Made by a program: the position numbers and the translations under genes
The notes under the pieces: model-generated
Databases searched by the model: none
What the model was told of the DNA's origin: nothing
Seen by the model: only the letters and a program-made list of their open reading frames with translations
Part shown: positions 1 to 12,907 of the stretch, one piece after another
How the letters are laid out: every line of letters starts with the position of its first letter
Position numbering within the stretch: the stretch's first letter is position 1
DNA from: Maea johnstoni
Lineage: Eukaryota > Annelida > Polychaeta > Spionida > Magelonidae
Direction: 5' to 3'
Assembly (NCBI GenBank): GCA_963942565.1
Contig: OZ012693.1
Span: 5,781,087-5,845,086 of the forward strand
Length of the DNA stretch: 64,000 bases

Positions 1-406
1 ATTTAGTGATATTGAGATATCTAAGCAGACAAAGTACAAAATGCATTTGATGGTCCAATTGCAAGACCCATTTTCTGAATATTGCCATACGTCCTGTCTT
101 GGGCAGTTCCATTGCTGTCATCTATAGTATTGGAGGAGATCAGCTGTGCTAAATTTGAAACCAATACTTACATATTTTACCAAAGTACTTCAGTGTGAAA
201 TAAGAGCTAAAAAACAACATGCCTAGTGAAATCAAATCTGCATACTTGTTTGTTACAAAAACTTTTTAAAAACGTCACACAGGAAGTTGTCATATATGGT
301 TGTCCTCAATCCACTTTATTATTAATCCCAATATAAATTCATACATTTTTTCAAAGTACAATGTATGAATGCATAATATTAATCATCCCTATTTGTCACA
401 TTTCAG

Positions 407-3400
407 AAAGTCACGCAGAAAGTGAAGTCATCAGTCAGCCTATCAAGCCAAGGACGATCGCCACAACCTGCAGATTCTAAAAACACAGAGCAACTTATCA
501 ACTGGGGGGTATGTCAAATTAATCATACAACATTTGGCATTCCAATTACTGTAGAACGGGTATATTTCCCGGGACTTTTATTTCCCGAAAAATAAATGAC
601 TGTTTTTTGGTATTTCATGGTTCTATTTTTTCCGGCACATGTCTGCCACACCATACCAACAAAAATGGTTTAAGATACCGTTTTTAATTTTACCTTCTTC
701 AACTCAATAGGGAAATTTGGAAAGATTAATTCCTTGTTAAAATTACAGGATTTACAGTATTACTGGAAACTATGAATGTATTGTGTTTTTGTATTGTCTA
801 GGATGACTCTGACAAGGCAGCATTGATGGAGGAGGAAGAGAGACGTAGAGAACAATAGCCATTGTTACTGTAAATTCATTGTGTTTTTGTATTGTCTAGG
901 ATGACTCTGACAAGGCAGCATTGATGGAGGAGGAAGAGAGACGGAGAGAACAATAGCCATTGTTACTGTAAATGCATTGTGTTTTTGTATTGTCTAGGAT
1001 GACTCTGACAAGGCAGCATTGATGGAGGAGGAAGAGAGACGGAGAGAACAATAGCCATTGTTACTGTAAATGCATTGTGTTTTTGTATTGTCTAGGATGA
1101 CTCTGACAAGGCAGCATTGATGGAGGAGGAAGAGAGACGGAGAGAACAATAGCCATTGTTACTGTAAATTCATTGTGTTTTTGTATTGTCTAGGATGACT
1201 CTGACAAGGCAGCATTGATGGAGGAGGAAGAGAGACGGAGAGAACAATAGCCATTGTTACTGTAAATGCATTGTGTTTTTGTATTGTCTAGGATGACTCT
1301 GACAAGGCAGCATTGATGGAGGAGGAAGAGAGACGGAGAGAACAATAGCCATTGTTACTGTAAATGCATTGTGTTTTTGTATTATCTAGGATGATTCAGA
1401 CAAGGCAGCGTTGATGGAGGAAGAAGAGAAGCGGAGAGAACAGCTACAAGCTCAAGAGGAAGTTGTGGAGCAAGACCTGGATCTTTTACGAGAAAGGGAA
1501 GATAGAATACGAGAATTAGAGTCTGATATTCTGGACATCAATGAGATTTTTAAAGACCTTGGGGCATTGGTATATGAGCAGGGAGCTGTTATAGGTATGT
1601 ATGCATTGTTATATGTATTGTATACAGCTTTAATTTGGAGCGCTTAAAAGTTCCCTTTGCAGCTCTGTTGGAAGGTATTTTTGCTACTTTAAATTTGCGC
1701 ATTCAAGCAGTGATACAAAGGAGATACAAAGCAGTATATTTATTTGAAGGATGTTATTTTGGCGCTATCACATTAAATTCTGGTAAAAAATACCAGTTAT
1801 ACAGTAAAGTTTATCCAACAATACTATTATAAAACCTTTCAGAAGTGACTTATTTCACAGAAACCTGATTTAGTCTTGACAATACCATTAACCCTTATGC
1901 TGCTGGTGGCTAATTTGGTAAGTACAAAATGATGCAAAAGAACTGAAAAGTGACTGAAACCCTAGCATATGGGTACTCATCTGAGAGTACTCGGCGAGTG
2001 CTATCCAATGAATAACAACATGACAGGGTTAAGATGGTTTTCAGAAAACTTTGCATCCTTGTCCTTTGGACGAAAGTAGCCTCAGCATATAATATGTAAA
2101 AAATAGTTATGGTTTTCCGGGAGGTTTGCATTGAAGGCTGATGAAATGTGTGTTGATTTCAGATACTATTGAAGCTAATGTTGAGGCAGCATCAAGTAAC
2201 GTTGAGAATGGAAATGAACAGCTCATCAAGGCTGCTTATTATCAGGTAAAGACATCTTACACCTGAACTGAAGCTTCTCCTGTAATTTAGCTTGGAATAA
2301 GACACATTATAATCTAATATTGTAATTTCCAATGACATTTTTACTCCTTTTGAGTATATATTGTTAGTTTTACAATTGTTATTATTGTAACTATCATTAT
2401 TAATATCATTTTTATTATTGTTATTATTATAATTATTATTATTATTATTATTTTTTTGATATTATTATTATTAATATTATTGGGCAAAGTCAAGTTGTTA
2501 CGGAGTCACAGATTTGCTGTTCACTGCTAAATAACAGTTTTATTAAAAAGGCATTGATATAAAGTTATATATGGTTAGAAAGGGCTTGTGAAGTACTTTA
2601 TTATGGTATAAAATTCATTTTCATAAAAAAAAAATTTGATGGTTAAAAAGTGAAAAAACATGCCCGTTACGGAGTCACGTAAAATTACCACCAGTTTTTC
2701 AAGGTTTTAATCAAATATCTTTTTCTTGCTGTTGCAATTAGATACTCTAAAAGAAAACTCAATATGTAGATAGATAAACTTGTTTTTAACAACATAAGAC
2801 AAAAATTTAGTTATCATTGTTACCAAAACTGGTTTTATTGAAAAAAACATTAGTGAAGGTTGCGTTACGGCGTCACACTCACTAAACGTTACGGAGTCAC
2901 ATATTCATAATAATGCACTAAACTCTATCAAATGTTGTTTAATTTGGTCCAATTACCATGAATTACTCTAAAAGAAAACTCAATCTGTAGATAGATAAAC
3001 TTGTTTTTAACAACATAATACAATAGTTTAGTTATAATTGTTACCAAAACTGGTTTTACTAAGAAAAACATCACAGAAAGTCCTGTTAAGTTGTTACGGA
3101 GTCACAGTCACCAAATGTTACAGAGTCACATATTCACATTAATGCACAATGCTCTATCAAATGTAGTTTTATTTGGCAAATGAATATAAGAAATGAATGT
3201 AAAAGTGAATATTTCTTGCAAGAAGACCTAACAAAGTGTATTAAAATCAGACACAATTTTATTTTGCACCTGCATTTCACCATAGTGAGGTGCTGTTGGA
3301 CTGCTATGTAAAGGTATTTAAGTATAGACAGGAAAGGTTTGTCTCTTAACAAGCTAACAGGATAGGGATGAATGGGATGTTAGGTGTCTGGGACGCTTCC

Positions 3401-5237
3401 TTTTTCTGACATTACACATAGCAATCGTGGCTACATTGTTACTAATTGCATAAATGGTACCATTTCCCATGTAGCAATAAACATATGAGTTAATCTGTCC
3501 TGTGGGACTGGATTACCTACAGCTGTTACTACAACTGATCCAATTGTTTACAGTTAGCCACCCGGCCCACCCCTCTGCCCTTCCTTATTTAGTGGCTTCC
3601 TATTGTCTGGATTAGTGCATACCTTTGCATTGTGAATATTGATGAGGTTAATCTTAAAAAGGCACTCAAGGTCACATTCATTCAGAATTTCAAGAGGGAA
3701 ACATGTCATTGTCCATCACTGAGAAACGCAGAAAAACAGGGAAAAGATCAGAGCTAACCCTTGGCTCCATGAGAGAATGGCAGTGAAGGATCGGATAAGA
3801 AAACAGATCAGAATGCACCAGAACTGACAAAGGAAAGTAGTAGGAAAGATAGAAAGAGAGGTAAAAAGAAAGCACAGAGAGAAGAAAATAAGTTGTTGGA
3901 AAAGAAAAGTTGTGTACTACAGAATAAACTAAAACTTCCTCTTACTCCACATGCTCACTGGGAAAGGTGATATATTTAGTCTGGCCTACTATGCCTAAGA
4001 AGCAGCTTTGCTAGACAGCATGATCAAAAAAAAACTAACTCCTACTAAAAGGAAAGTTGCTGTACATCACATTCAGGACCTTAACTAAACACCTTGAGCC
4101 TTAGCAAATCCACCAACCTCACCATTATTATGTTATAAATACAGGTGGATAGGATGAGGCAGAATTGGATGGAATCACATAATTCTCTTCAGAACAAACT
4201 CTTTATTTTGTGAGATTATGGGTTTGCGTAGACCCAGAATAACATGGTTATGAAAATAATTATGCCATGTACTTTCTTAAGGTCATAAAATAGTACTAAA
4301 TTGTGTTCTTAAGAAATGAGTTTTACCCACCTTAAATGCCCCTTGACATACATGTGACTCCGTAACGTTACGGAGTCACACATTTCTCTCCCAATAAAAA
4401 CCTCTAAAAAAAATAATTTTCCAAGAAACAACTTGTATTGGATTTAAAAGGGTCCCTTAAAGCTTTCTTTCACCAAGTTTGGTATTTTTATGTTAAGGTA
4501 AACACTTAGAAAATTTAAAAATACCTGTTTTTTGCGTTACGGAGTCACATGTTACGGAGTCACATATCACCTAATTTCAAATTTATGAAAAAACACCTTT
4601 TTATTTCATAAAAGTGTGTGAATGTTTAAAGGATGATTATAAGTCTTATTAATAACCCATAAATTGCATAGGTAGCCTTTAAATCAAATTAAATGACCAG
4701 CAGTACTAGATTGTGTTAAGTAGGGTTCGTGTTAGTTATAAACATTTTGTGTGATTACCAAAACGTCCTTGAATAAATCCTTAATTTCTCTTTTATTTCA
4801 AAATAAAATTAAAATCTAAATACATATCCAGAAACTAGAGATTATAAGCTTTCCAACCATATAAGACACCAAACAGTTTGATGAAGTTCATTTTTTGCCC
4901 TAGATGATAAATCTTGCTTGACTTTGCCCTATTATTATTATAATGATTATTATTATGATTATTATCATCATCAAACAATGATAATAATGATGATGATGAT
5001 TTTCATTATCAGTAGTTATTATTGTTATCGTTATCATAAATACTAATATCACTATATTTATTACTCTTAATGTATCCTTTTAACTATTATGATCATTATC
5101 ACCATCCTTTTTGTTTCCTCATGGCCATGTTATCTTTTCAGAAAAAGTCTCGAAAGAAGATGTGTATATTTCTCTCCATAATTGCCATAATCCTCGCTGT
5201 CATCATCATCATCATTGTCACCCAAGTTAAGAAATGA
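407..5237 (+). CDS. Syntaxin-7/12-like endosomal t-SNARE, 3' part of gene
   Basis: Qa-SNARE of the syntaxin-7/12 type, which drives fusion of endosomes and lysosomes by forming a four-helix bundle with partner SNAREs. Four exons join in phase: 407-508, 1390-1594, 2163-2245 and 5142-5237. The joined protein has a linker (QLINWG then DDSDKAAL), the start of the SNARE helix ([20 protein letters not shown]), the core ([20 protein letters not shown], then [15 protein letters not shown]), the [12 protein letters not shown] juxtamembrane motif and an isoleucine-rich C-terminal anchor ending VTQVKK. The order and the [13 protein letters not shown] segment are characteristic of the family. The N-terminal Habc domain lies upstream of the window. 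The central glutamine of the zero layer should fall in the QG/QGAV segment. Oddities are six non-coding copies of the start of exon 2 just upstream and a large transposon in the last intron. Whether it is STX7 or STX12 cannot be decided, as invertebrates usually have one ancestor. Confidence 0.9.
772..1390 (+). repeat. Six 98-bp tandem copies of an intron-exon junction (decoy exons)
   Basis: Each unit carries about 33 bp of intron with a pyrimidine-rich acceptor (TTTTTGTATTGTCTAG) followed by the first 51 bases of the syntaxin exon. Exonic starts fall at 802, 900, 998, 1096, 1194 and 1292, an exact 98-bp period, and the real exon follows at 1390. Every decoy reads [18 protein letters not shown] and then a TAG stop, where the real exon continues QLQAQEE. 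A GTAAAT that could act as a weak donor lies 14 bases after each stop. The copies are nearly identical, so the amplification is recent. Confidence 0.93.
1888..2090. mobile_element. TTAA-flanked MITE, family A
   Basis: About 200 bp. It begins TTAACCCTTATGCTG and contains the family's core (AAATGATGCAAAA, GTACTCATCTGAGAGTACTC, CATGACAGGGTTAAGATGG). It is in the opposite orientation to the copies at 8851 and 41372. There is no coding capacity. The TTAA ends suggest mobilisation by a piggyBac- or Kolobok-like transposase. Confidence 0.75.
2482..4929. mobile_element. 2.45-kb non-autonomous TIR transposon with repeated 14-mers
   Basis: The ends are a perfect 13-bp inverted repeat: GGGCAAAGTCAAG at 2482-2494 and its complement at 4917-4929. 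TATTATT flanks both sides, as a possible 7-bp target duplication inside an ATT microsatellite. The 14-mer GTTACGGAGTCACA occurs about ten times, exact or with one change: 2497, 2666, 2864, 2888, 3093, 3117, 4353 (inverted), 4367, 4536 and 4551. The two at 4353-4380 abut to form a perfect 28-bp palindrome. Two diverged copies of a block of about 220 bp lie near 2745-3110. No substantial ORF is present. The superfamily is not recognised. Confidence 0.8.
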
Positions 5238-5646
5238 AGACGGCAGTTCTACATCAAGCACTTCTGGATAAAAAGCAAACCCTTCCTTTTTGACGCATGT
5301 GTCCTTTCTAAAAAACTAGGACACTTATTATACACAGAAGATAGTTACTGTCATAAGTCCAACCAGGATTGATCCATTTGTGCATGTGTCAACAACTGCC
5401 TGACTAATTTTGTGAATATCTCACTAACAAAAAGCTAAATAACAGAAAATATATCTAGAAAATACTTTAAGAAGGAAGGTGCATTCAGAAACTAACCAAC
5501 AACTCAAACAAATATTTTCAAGTTATTTTTAAAAAGTATAGGATCCAGAAAAATCCCATTCAAGATCTCCAGGCATGAATTGGTTTACTACATAGTCCTA
5601 AGACTGACTCCCTGACAAGTGCAAGTCATTTTCCTCATGTATCTGA

Positions 5647-5652
5647 AATAAA
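5647..5652 (+). terminator. Candidate poly(A) signal of the syntaxin gene
   Basis: AATAAA 410 bases past the syntaxin stop codon. It is the first canonical signal downstream. No transcript supports it. Confidence 0.45.
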
Positions 5653-6032
5653 AAATATGAAAGCAATATCAAATTTGAGCACAGCTATTGTGGTATCAAA
5701 CGTTGAGTGAAATTTGAGCTTGAAATTACAGCCAAAGTTAATACATTTCAGAGTCTTAGCCAGGAGTTTGAAAGTCAGTGTCCAAAACAAGCAATCATGA
5801 AATTTTGGGTGTGCTATATTATAAGGGAAGTCACAACATATTCAAATAACAACCATAACATATATTTCCTTAGTGACTAATATTTGAGGTCTCCAAGAGA
5901 CCGTTGATGAGGTAACCTGCAAGAGGCTGTTGTTCATAAAGAGATTAGCACATGTTATTGTACATATCCCTTTAATCCTTCTTTTCCCATAGATCCTTGT
6001 TGGATAAACTTAAAATAGACTCCTTTTGCATA

Positions 6033-6256
6033 AGGCCTAATAAAAAAGTTGTTCGTTTCCTGTAACCCTACCCTAACAAGTTTTTGTTCAAATAAATCCC
6101 TACCCTAAAAATTTTTCCGCCTTCCCAACTCCCAATCAACGTAAAACATGCATAAAACACACATATTGACCAAAAAAATAATGCAAAAAAAAGTTTTACC
6201 TACCCTACTTTTTTCCGGACCGTTACAGGAAACAAACAATTTCTTTTTTTAGGCCT
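6033..6256. mobile_element. MITE with about 34-bp imperfect TIRs
   Basis: Starts AGGCCTAATAAAAAAGTTGT and ends with the inverted counterpart. The inner arm TTCCTGTAAC pairs with GTTACAGGAA. About 224 bp long, with no ORF. Confidence 0.7.
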
Positions 6257-8157
6257 AAAGACCATCATTTGTACTTGTTATTGTTCATATCCTTTGGTCC
6301 CTTCTTTCCCTGTGATGATCTTGTTGACCTAGCATGCAGATTGTATATAGAGATTTTGATGCTAAATATGAATAGTATTTGGTCTAAATATTCCACTTTC
6401 AAAGTTACTGTAATATATATATTTGCTATTGTGGTGAAAATGGATATGTGCTGGGTCACTGATACACTTGCAGAACTTATGTGTTTGAAACCTTATTCTA
6501 GATATGACTTTCATGTATATTGTAATGTAGGAACATTTCTTATTAAAGGTTATTCATCTTGGACAAAGATATTGAATGACTTAATTTAAGAAGTTGATGG
6601 AGGGAATTTGAACCACAATGAATTTTTCACAGTTTAAAATCATAACTAAGATAAAGTTCTAGAATGTACAGTCAGGAAAACATGGGCGGGTGGACTTCTA
6701 AGAGGTCTTTTAAGCAATTGTTTTTTGTTAGTAGGTATATATATAATGCTCTCTTGGTACGGGGAAGTTTTGGGACAGGTCTGTATAAGTAGGTGGTCTC
6801 TTTTGAAAAGTGTTCTCTTGAACGGGTCTAAATGTATGTTGACATACATTTGTCTGGTAAGGTCATTGAAAATAATTTTGAAAAAAACATTTTTCAATGG
6901 ACCTGATTGTAGATAATGTATGTGCAGAGATTTTTTCAAGGCACACCAAAGGCACACAAAAATGGAATATGTACATGTATTTTCATATGAAATATCAGAG
7001 CATAAATGTTGATAGCATAGAGGAAATGTACGAGTTGAGCTTGAAAGAGTTGAATGCACTGGAATCTGTATAGGTTCAAAACCTAATTGACCGCGGGCCT
7101 GAGAACAAAGTGTTCCAACTTTTAATACAGGTGTTCAGCTTAAAGCTGACCTGCCAAAGTAAATTTAGGAAGTCTGAAGAAATGCAGGAAATCTATAGAT
7201 TACAGGGTGCTCCCTGGTAACTTGTGGTCAGATAGTATATATGGGGCAGCACTGTGTAATTTATAGATCCCAGCTATTTAATTTGGCAGATCTGCATTAA
7301 GGGGGTTGTAGAAAACATGGAGGAATTCAGCTTACAAAGGTGGCGACGTTGACAGGTTTTACTGTATGTTTGTGGTCTGCACACTAAAGGTTATACAAGG
7401 TAAGGAGGAAATATAGGTTCTCTAACTAGCAAGACATAGGAACAAAATTCCTGGCATGAGATGTATCATTTTGACCCTTCCTATACCTTGCATGTTGTGG
7501 AACCTGATTCTGCCACTATAGATAAAGATGATATTGTCTTCCAATTTGATAGTCTAGGTCAGCCGAAGAACAAAGTACTGACGTAACTATTTTGTTTCCT
7601 TTGTATATAGGCAGGTAAAGATATTGAAGAATAAAACCTATGAGAAAGACCCCTACCATACCAGAGTCTTGGCCAGCAGGGTATCTGGGCATCATATGGA
7701 CACCCTGAATGTACTTCATTGTGAGTTGTGCTATTTAAGGATACGGATGTCAAAAGATTTGCCAGACACCTTGCTGGCTAAGACCCTGGTGGAGGGTATT
7801 TGTAAGTTTGTGCATGAAATGTGATATTAAATGAAGCAATAGCAATTGGTGTTCTTGTGATGACCAAGTGTAATCAAGCATCACTCAATTAGAAATCTAA
7901 CTTAATAAATGAATAAATCCCAAAAATGTGGAATCAGTCATGAAAGTACTATGAGGAAGAAGCAAAAGAGAGAAACGGTTGATAATCTCACCAAAGAGAA
8001 AAGATATTCAATTTTACGTGGACTTCAGGGACCATATTTTTGACAAAATGGTAATACAGCTGAATGTGTAGTCATAGACAGCCAATCATGGTTAATTTGT
8101 GCTTTTCCTGGGGATTTTTGACTCATCCATGTCCTAAGTGGCCAATATCATTTGTAC

Positions 8158-8388
8158 TACTGCAGAATAGGAAATTAACCAGAGGTGCAGATTTACTGAA
8201 TTTTTGATTTTGGATTTTTCCGAGATTTTTTATTCTGAAAAGCCAATATTGAAGGCAAATATTCTAATGACAGAAATAATACTGTAAATGTATGGTACAG
8301 TATTTCCGACTTTCATTATACCGAACTGACCCCATTCGATAAAGTTCGGCAGAATAAACCGCTCGGATTAATTTCCTATTCTAAGGTA
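8158..8388. mobile_element. MITE, family B (TACTGTAGAATAGG ends)
   Basis: Left end TACTGCAGAATAGGAAATTA. The right end is its imperfect complement, TTAATTTCCTATTCTAAGGTA less one base. Related in ends and interior (CCGAGATTTT) to the copy at 35259-35468. Confidence 0.65.
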
Positions 8389-8850
8389 TTATGCTAATAT
8401 TTTTGTGACTAGTGCATTTATTGCAAAATATTTATAGGGGAAGTGAAGTTTAGAACCCAAACAGCAACTCTCCTTAGATATTTTAGGACGTTATGTTTTA
8501 TTCCTAAGCCATCTTCAGAAATATCATAGGTCCAAGCAACCCTCATAAAGGAGATCTACGGATATAGATTATCTCCAGGTATAGATAAAATAGGTTGAAT
8601 AAATGTTAAGAGGAGATTTGGGTAATTCATTTGTGATATATGTGTATTATATATATATAGACTAACTTATGATTGGGACCAATGTTGTGCCTCTTCTATA
8701 ATTGAATCCATGGCATCTGTAACTTGCCAATTATAAGATTTTCATCTCAAATACATGATATAAAAATAGTTTGATTTGTATTGTTTTCACTTTACCTGAT
8801 ATTATGAATGTGTGACTTTATAGGCGTGCAGTCTTGTGCTCACATGCCTT

Positions 8851-9083
8851 ATAACCCTTTCAATGCTAAGGCTACTTTTGTCCAAAACACAAAAATGCAA
8901 AACCTTTTGAAAACCATCTAAATCCTGACATGTTGGTAATCCTTGGATAGCCCTCACAGAATACTCTCATATCAGTACCCATATGCCAGGGTTTCAGTGA
9001 TTTTTCAAGATTTTTGCACTATTTTGTATTGGCCAACTTAGCCACCAGCAGCATAAAAAGAACTGCAGCTCTGAAAGTGTTAA
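8851..9083. mobile_element. MITE family A, diverged copy
   Basis: Contains the family core (TGCTAAGGCTACTTTTGTCC, CATGTTGGTAATCC, GCCACCAGCAGCATAA). Both ends are eroded. Confidence 0.7.
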
Positions 9084-9239
9084 GGAATCTTTACAATGCC
9101 CTCATAACAAAGGAGTATAAACAAACAAACAACTTTAGACTTAGTATAAAGTATATATTTCTATTTGAGCTTCAAGTTTAATGTACATTTATACAACTTT
9201 ATACTGTGTACTGACCTGCCACTTGAAAATGAGGGACTC

Positions 9240-9760
9240 AGGATAACCAAGCCCCACTCCATACCCGACCCGGGGCATGTGAGAAAGTTGTCAGTGACTT
9301 GGGGTTAGGCAGTGTTTTTCGCCGGGTACTCTGGTTTCCTCCACCAGATACAACAGACTAGTCACGATATAGCCGTAATATGGCAGAAAAAATGACCAAA
9401 AACGAAATTCCACACCTGGTAGCTATATTTGTTCTAAGTAAGCTATGGGAGAGGTACTCCTAGGACTGGTCTATACAGTGAGACATGCCCACCTGTTTGG
9501 TATCACATAGCAGAAAACATTGCTTGGTTGAAGTCCTGTGGGCTCTCAAACAGATGTTGCGAGGAGTTTTGAATTTATAATTCAATTATTGTCACTTTTT
9601 CTTCCCATATTTAGGCTTAATCATGACTAACCAGTTATAAGTGATGGCAGAAATCAGAATACCCAACCAAAACCACCGCCTAACACCATGTCACTGGCAA
9701 CTTTCTCACACGGCCCGGCCAGGCAGAGGTTGTCACTCTGCAGTAATACTTCAAATGAAA
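9240..9760. repeat. Inverted pair of a short dispersed repeat
   Basis: CATGTGAGAAAGTTGTCAGTG at 9278, read less its last base, reappears inverted and diverged near 9690 (CACTGGCAACTTTCTCACA). A third partial copy lies near 11487. The first copy continues into GTACTCTGGTTTCCTCCACC, a motif I associate with marine-invertebrate SINE tails, though this is from memory and uncertain. Confidence 0.4.
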
Positions 9761-10856
9761 AGCCAGCTAACTATGTCTCCCCAGCACCGCCCCTGTATCT
9801 TACATCAAAGTAGTAATCTGACTACCAGGTCAGGGTAGTGCTCTAGAAATCTTTAGATCCTCTGTATTCACATCAGCAGGTCAGCTTTAAGTCAGCAGGT
9901 GAAGTCGTCACGTAGGCTTTAATGAGGCCCGCTCTATGGACATGCACATATATAAGAAGATACCTCATGAAAAAGAGCTTTGTTTTGGGATATAATCGAA
10001 GAGGTATTTTAAAACCCAACAATGGCAACACATTCTGCCAGATGTTTCTCAAAGTGTTGCTTAGCTATTGAGATATTCCCATATGTGTCAAACCGCATGT
10101 ACGCTGCAGAAGTGAATGGGTCCATACACAATCCTACAATCATGTTGATTTGAAGTGAGACACCTTACAGCACATAACCATACAGTAATCAGTACATAAT
10201 TCAACTGCATAAAAAAATCATCTGAGAGTAATGAAATAAAGGGAGATGTAACAAGAGCCAATTTGCATACAATCATTAGACCCCAAGCACAGTTGAGGGG
10301 TTTACACATGAAGTGCATGTGACATACTGATTGTTCCACAAGACATGCTGCCGGGTAGGAATTAGTACTGTTACTTGATATCATACTAAATACCAATATT
10401 GAATAGGAAAGAGTACCGCATCATTTATGAACAAGTGAACAGGTACACTGGTACTGCTTAAGGAGACAAAATGGATGTAACCGCAACCTGGATGTCTCCA
10501 CACAAAGGCAGTTTGCAATATATTAGCAAAGTCTTCAAAGTTGACAATGCTCAATTAAACAAAATTAGTCCCTGGGAAGTAGAAAGAATCATTAAAAATA
10601 CTGTTGATGTATTGTATCGCTATGAAAATACCCATATCTTATTGTATTGCAAGAATTATAAAGGTGCCAATACCTACTTACAGGGGCAATATATGCCCAA
10701 TAGCATGTGACATACCTCCTTATTACTGGAGTAAGTCAAAGGCCAACTTGTACCTCTCTGTAATGTAAGCTTAGTCTGCATCATCTCCCTTTTATTACTA
10801 CTCATAGACAGAATAGCATAACCATATTCACTCAATGGCTAAGAACACTTATGGTA

Positions 10857-11050
<194 letters not shown>

Positions 11051-12104
11051 CCAGGATGTATAGCATGTGCGTTATCTTTGGTAGTACAAGAATGCCAAAC
11101 TGTATGTGTGCAGCTTCACCGAATACAAGCTTGACATTTCCTAAGATGAATAATACACTTGGTCTTTTACATATATTATGCAGTATTACATTTTCAGCAG
11201 GATCCACTCAACTGTCCAATAATACATACAAGTAACAAAAACATTTCTAAACAAAATGTTTTACAAATCATTCAAATGATCACAGAAGTTTTCAATTTAC
11301 ATCTTAAACAATTTTTCTCACATGATCAACCAACTTTTGTGGTATAAAATGTCAAGGGCCAGGAGATAAAATAGTCTTTGAAAATTGTTACCTCCTTATT
11401 GCAGTGTTTCTGCTCATTTGCTTATATTTGAACTTTACAGAAACATCATTTAATTGAACTATTATTTTCTCATAAGAATCTATGGGGCATGTAAGAAAGT
11501 TGCCAGTGAATTGGGGATAGGTAGAGGTGGGTACTTACAACTTGCTAGTTATGATTTAGCTTGCATATGGCTAAAAAAATGAAAAAAAATCCAAAACTCA
11601 TAAAAGAAAATGATTGAAAGTAATAAATCTAATTAATACTTTTTAATGTTTTCATAATGCATTTGAATGAAAATCTAATAACTCATTAAATTCAATAAAA
11701 TTCAAAAAATGATTCGTCTGGTCAGCAATCAGAAAATTATACCAATGGTGTGACTTGGTCTATTTAGCAGATTTGAAAATATTAATTAATTAATTGAAAT
11801 TCAATAAATATATCTAATTCATTTTTTAAATAATTCATCTGTTCAGCAATCAGATAAAGGATACCATTGACTTACTCTCCTCTGAAACAGCTCCTGACCC
11901 AAATCACAAACTTTATTTCAGCCTCACGATATTGATTACTTGAATCTCCAATAGACAATGATCAATTTCCTTCTCAGAGGGAGTCTGACATCGACAATGC
12001 CCAACCCATCCTACTCTCATCTCTTATTCATCAGCGCCAGCGGAATCCAACGGTCACCGGATACATTAATATCAGATTCATTAGCGATCAATCAATCAAG
12101 GTAG

Positions 12105-12660
12105 TTGCTTAGATCGATGGGAGGATACAGACACTTTTAGGAAAACATTGGCCAGGGTCCAACAAGAACAGTAGTCTGGCTAGCCCAGGCTACAGACTAC
12201 CTCCTCTGAGATGTTATCACCATCAGATCAAGATACTGACATTTTCAGAAATCTTTGGCTGCTAGGATATAACACCAGTGGAAGCCCAACTAGACCAGAT
12301 TATGGTGGAACTCCTGATATGTGAACACCCTCGGATCATGATACAGACACTGAATTTGGAATTCCTAGAACAGGGTTCAACAATAGCAGTAGCCCAACTA
12401 GCTGCGACCCCAGTGAAACTTCTGAGGTATGAGCAGCCTTGGATCATGATACAGACACTGTACCTAAAAGACCTTAGACAGGGTGTAACAATAGCAGTAT
12501 CCTGATTGTAGTTAAAGTTTTTGAGATGTGAACACCCTTGCCAGGGCCAACAGCAGCAATAACCCGGCTATAATTAATACTTTTGAGGTGTGAACACGCT
12601 TGAAATTGTACTTTTGAAAAACCTTAGACAGGATCCAACCAACAAAGTTAGAAGGTATTG
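12105..12660. repeat. Diverged tandem satellite, about 110-bp unit, five copies
   Basis: The block GATCATGATACAGACACT recurs at about 110-bp spacing (near 12116, 12226, 12338, 12448) with CAACAATAGCAGTA and TCTGAGGTATGA blocks between. The units are clearly diverged. Confidence 0.75.
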
Positions 12661-12907
12661 GTCTATGTTTTGAACATGTCAAAATCTGATGAAAGAGCTG
12701 TGGTTAGACACTTGAGTAGCAACTTATAAACAACTTTTCATGACAGTGATCGAGGTTGTGGATTCTCAAACATATCTGATGTCCACATTTAGCCATAAGT
12801 TGCATTTTTTCCTCCTATTGTTTTTTTCCTCAAGGTGTTCTTGAGCACCTCCTGATTTTGCTATAAGTTGCGGTTAGAGTAGACGCTTGAGTGAGTGAGA
12901 GGATTTT

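Noticed and set aside
772-1390. CRISPR-like regular array
   Set aside because: The whole 98-bp unit, spacer included, is repeated and the genome is eukaryotic. It is a tandem exon-junction duplication.
2497-4564. CRISPR or riboswitch reading of the repeated GTTACGGAGTCACA
   Set aside because: Spacing is irregular, both orientations occur and it lies within a TIR element.
10471-10710. 79-residue ORF as a small gene
   Set aside because: No splice context, promoter, homology or neighbouring exon. Length is within chance for AT-rich DNA.
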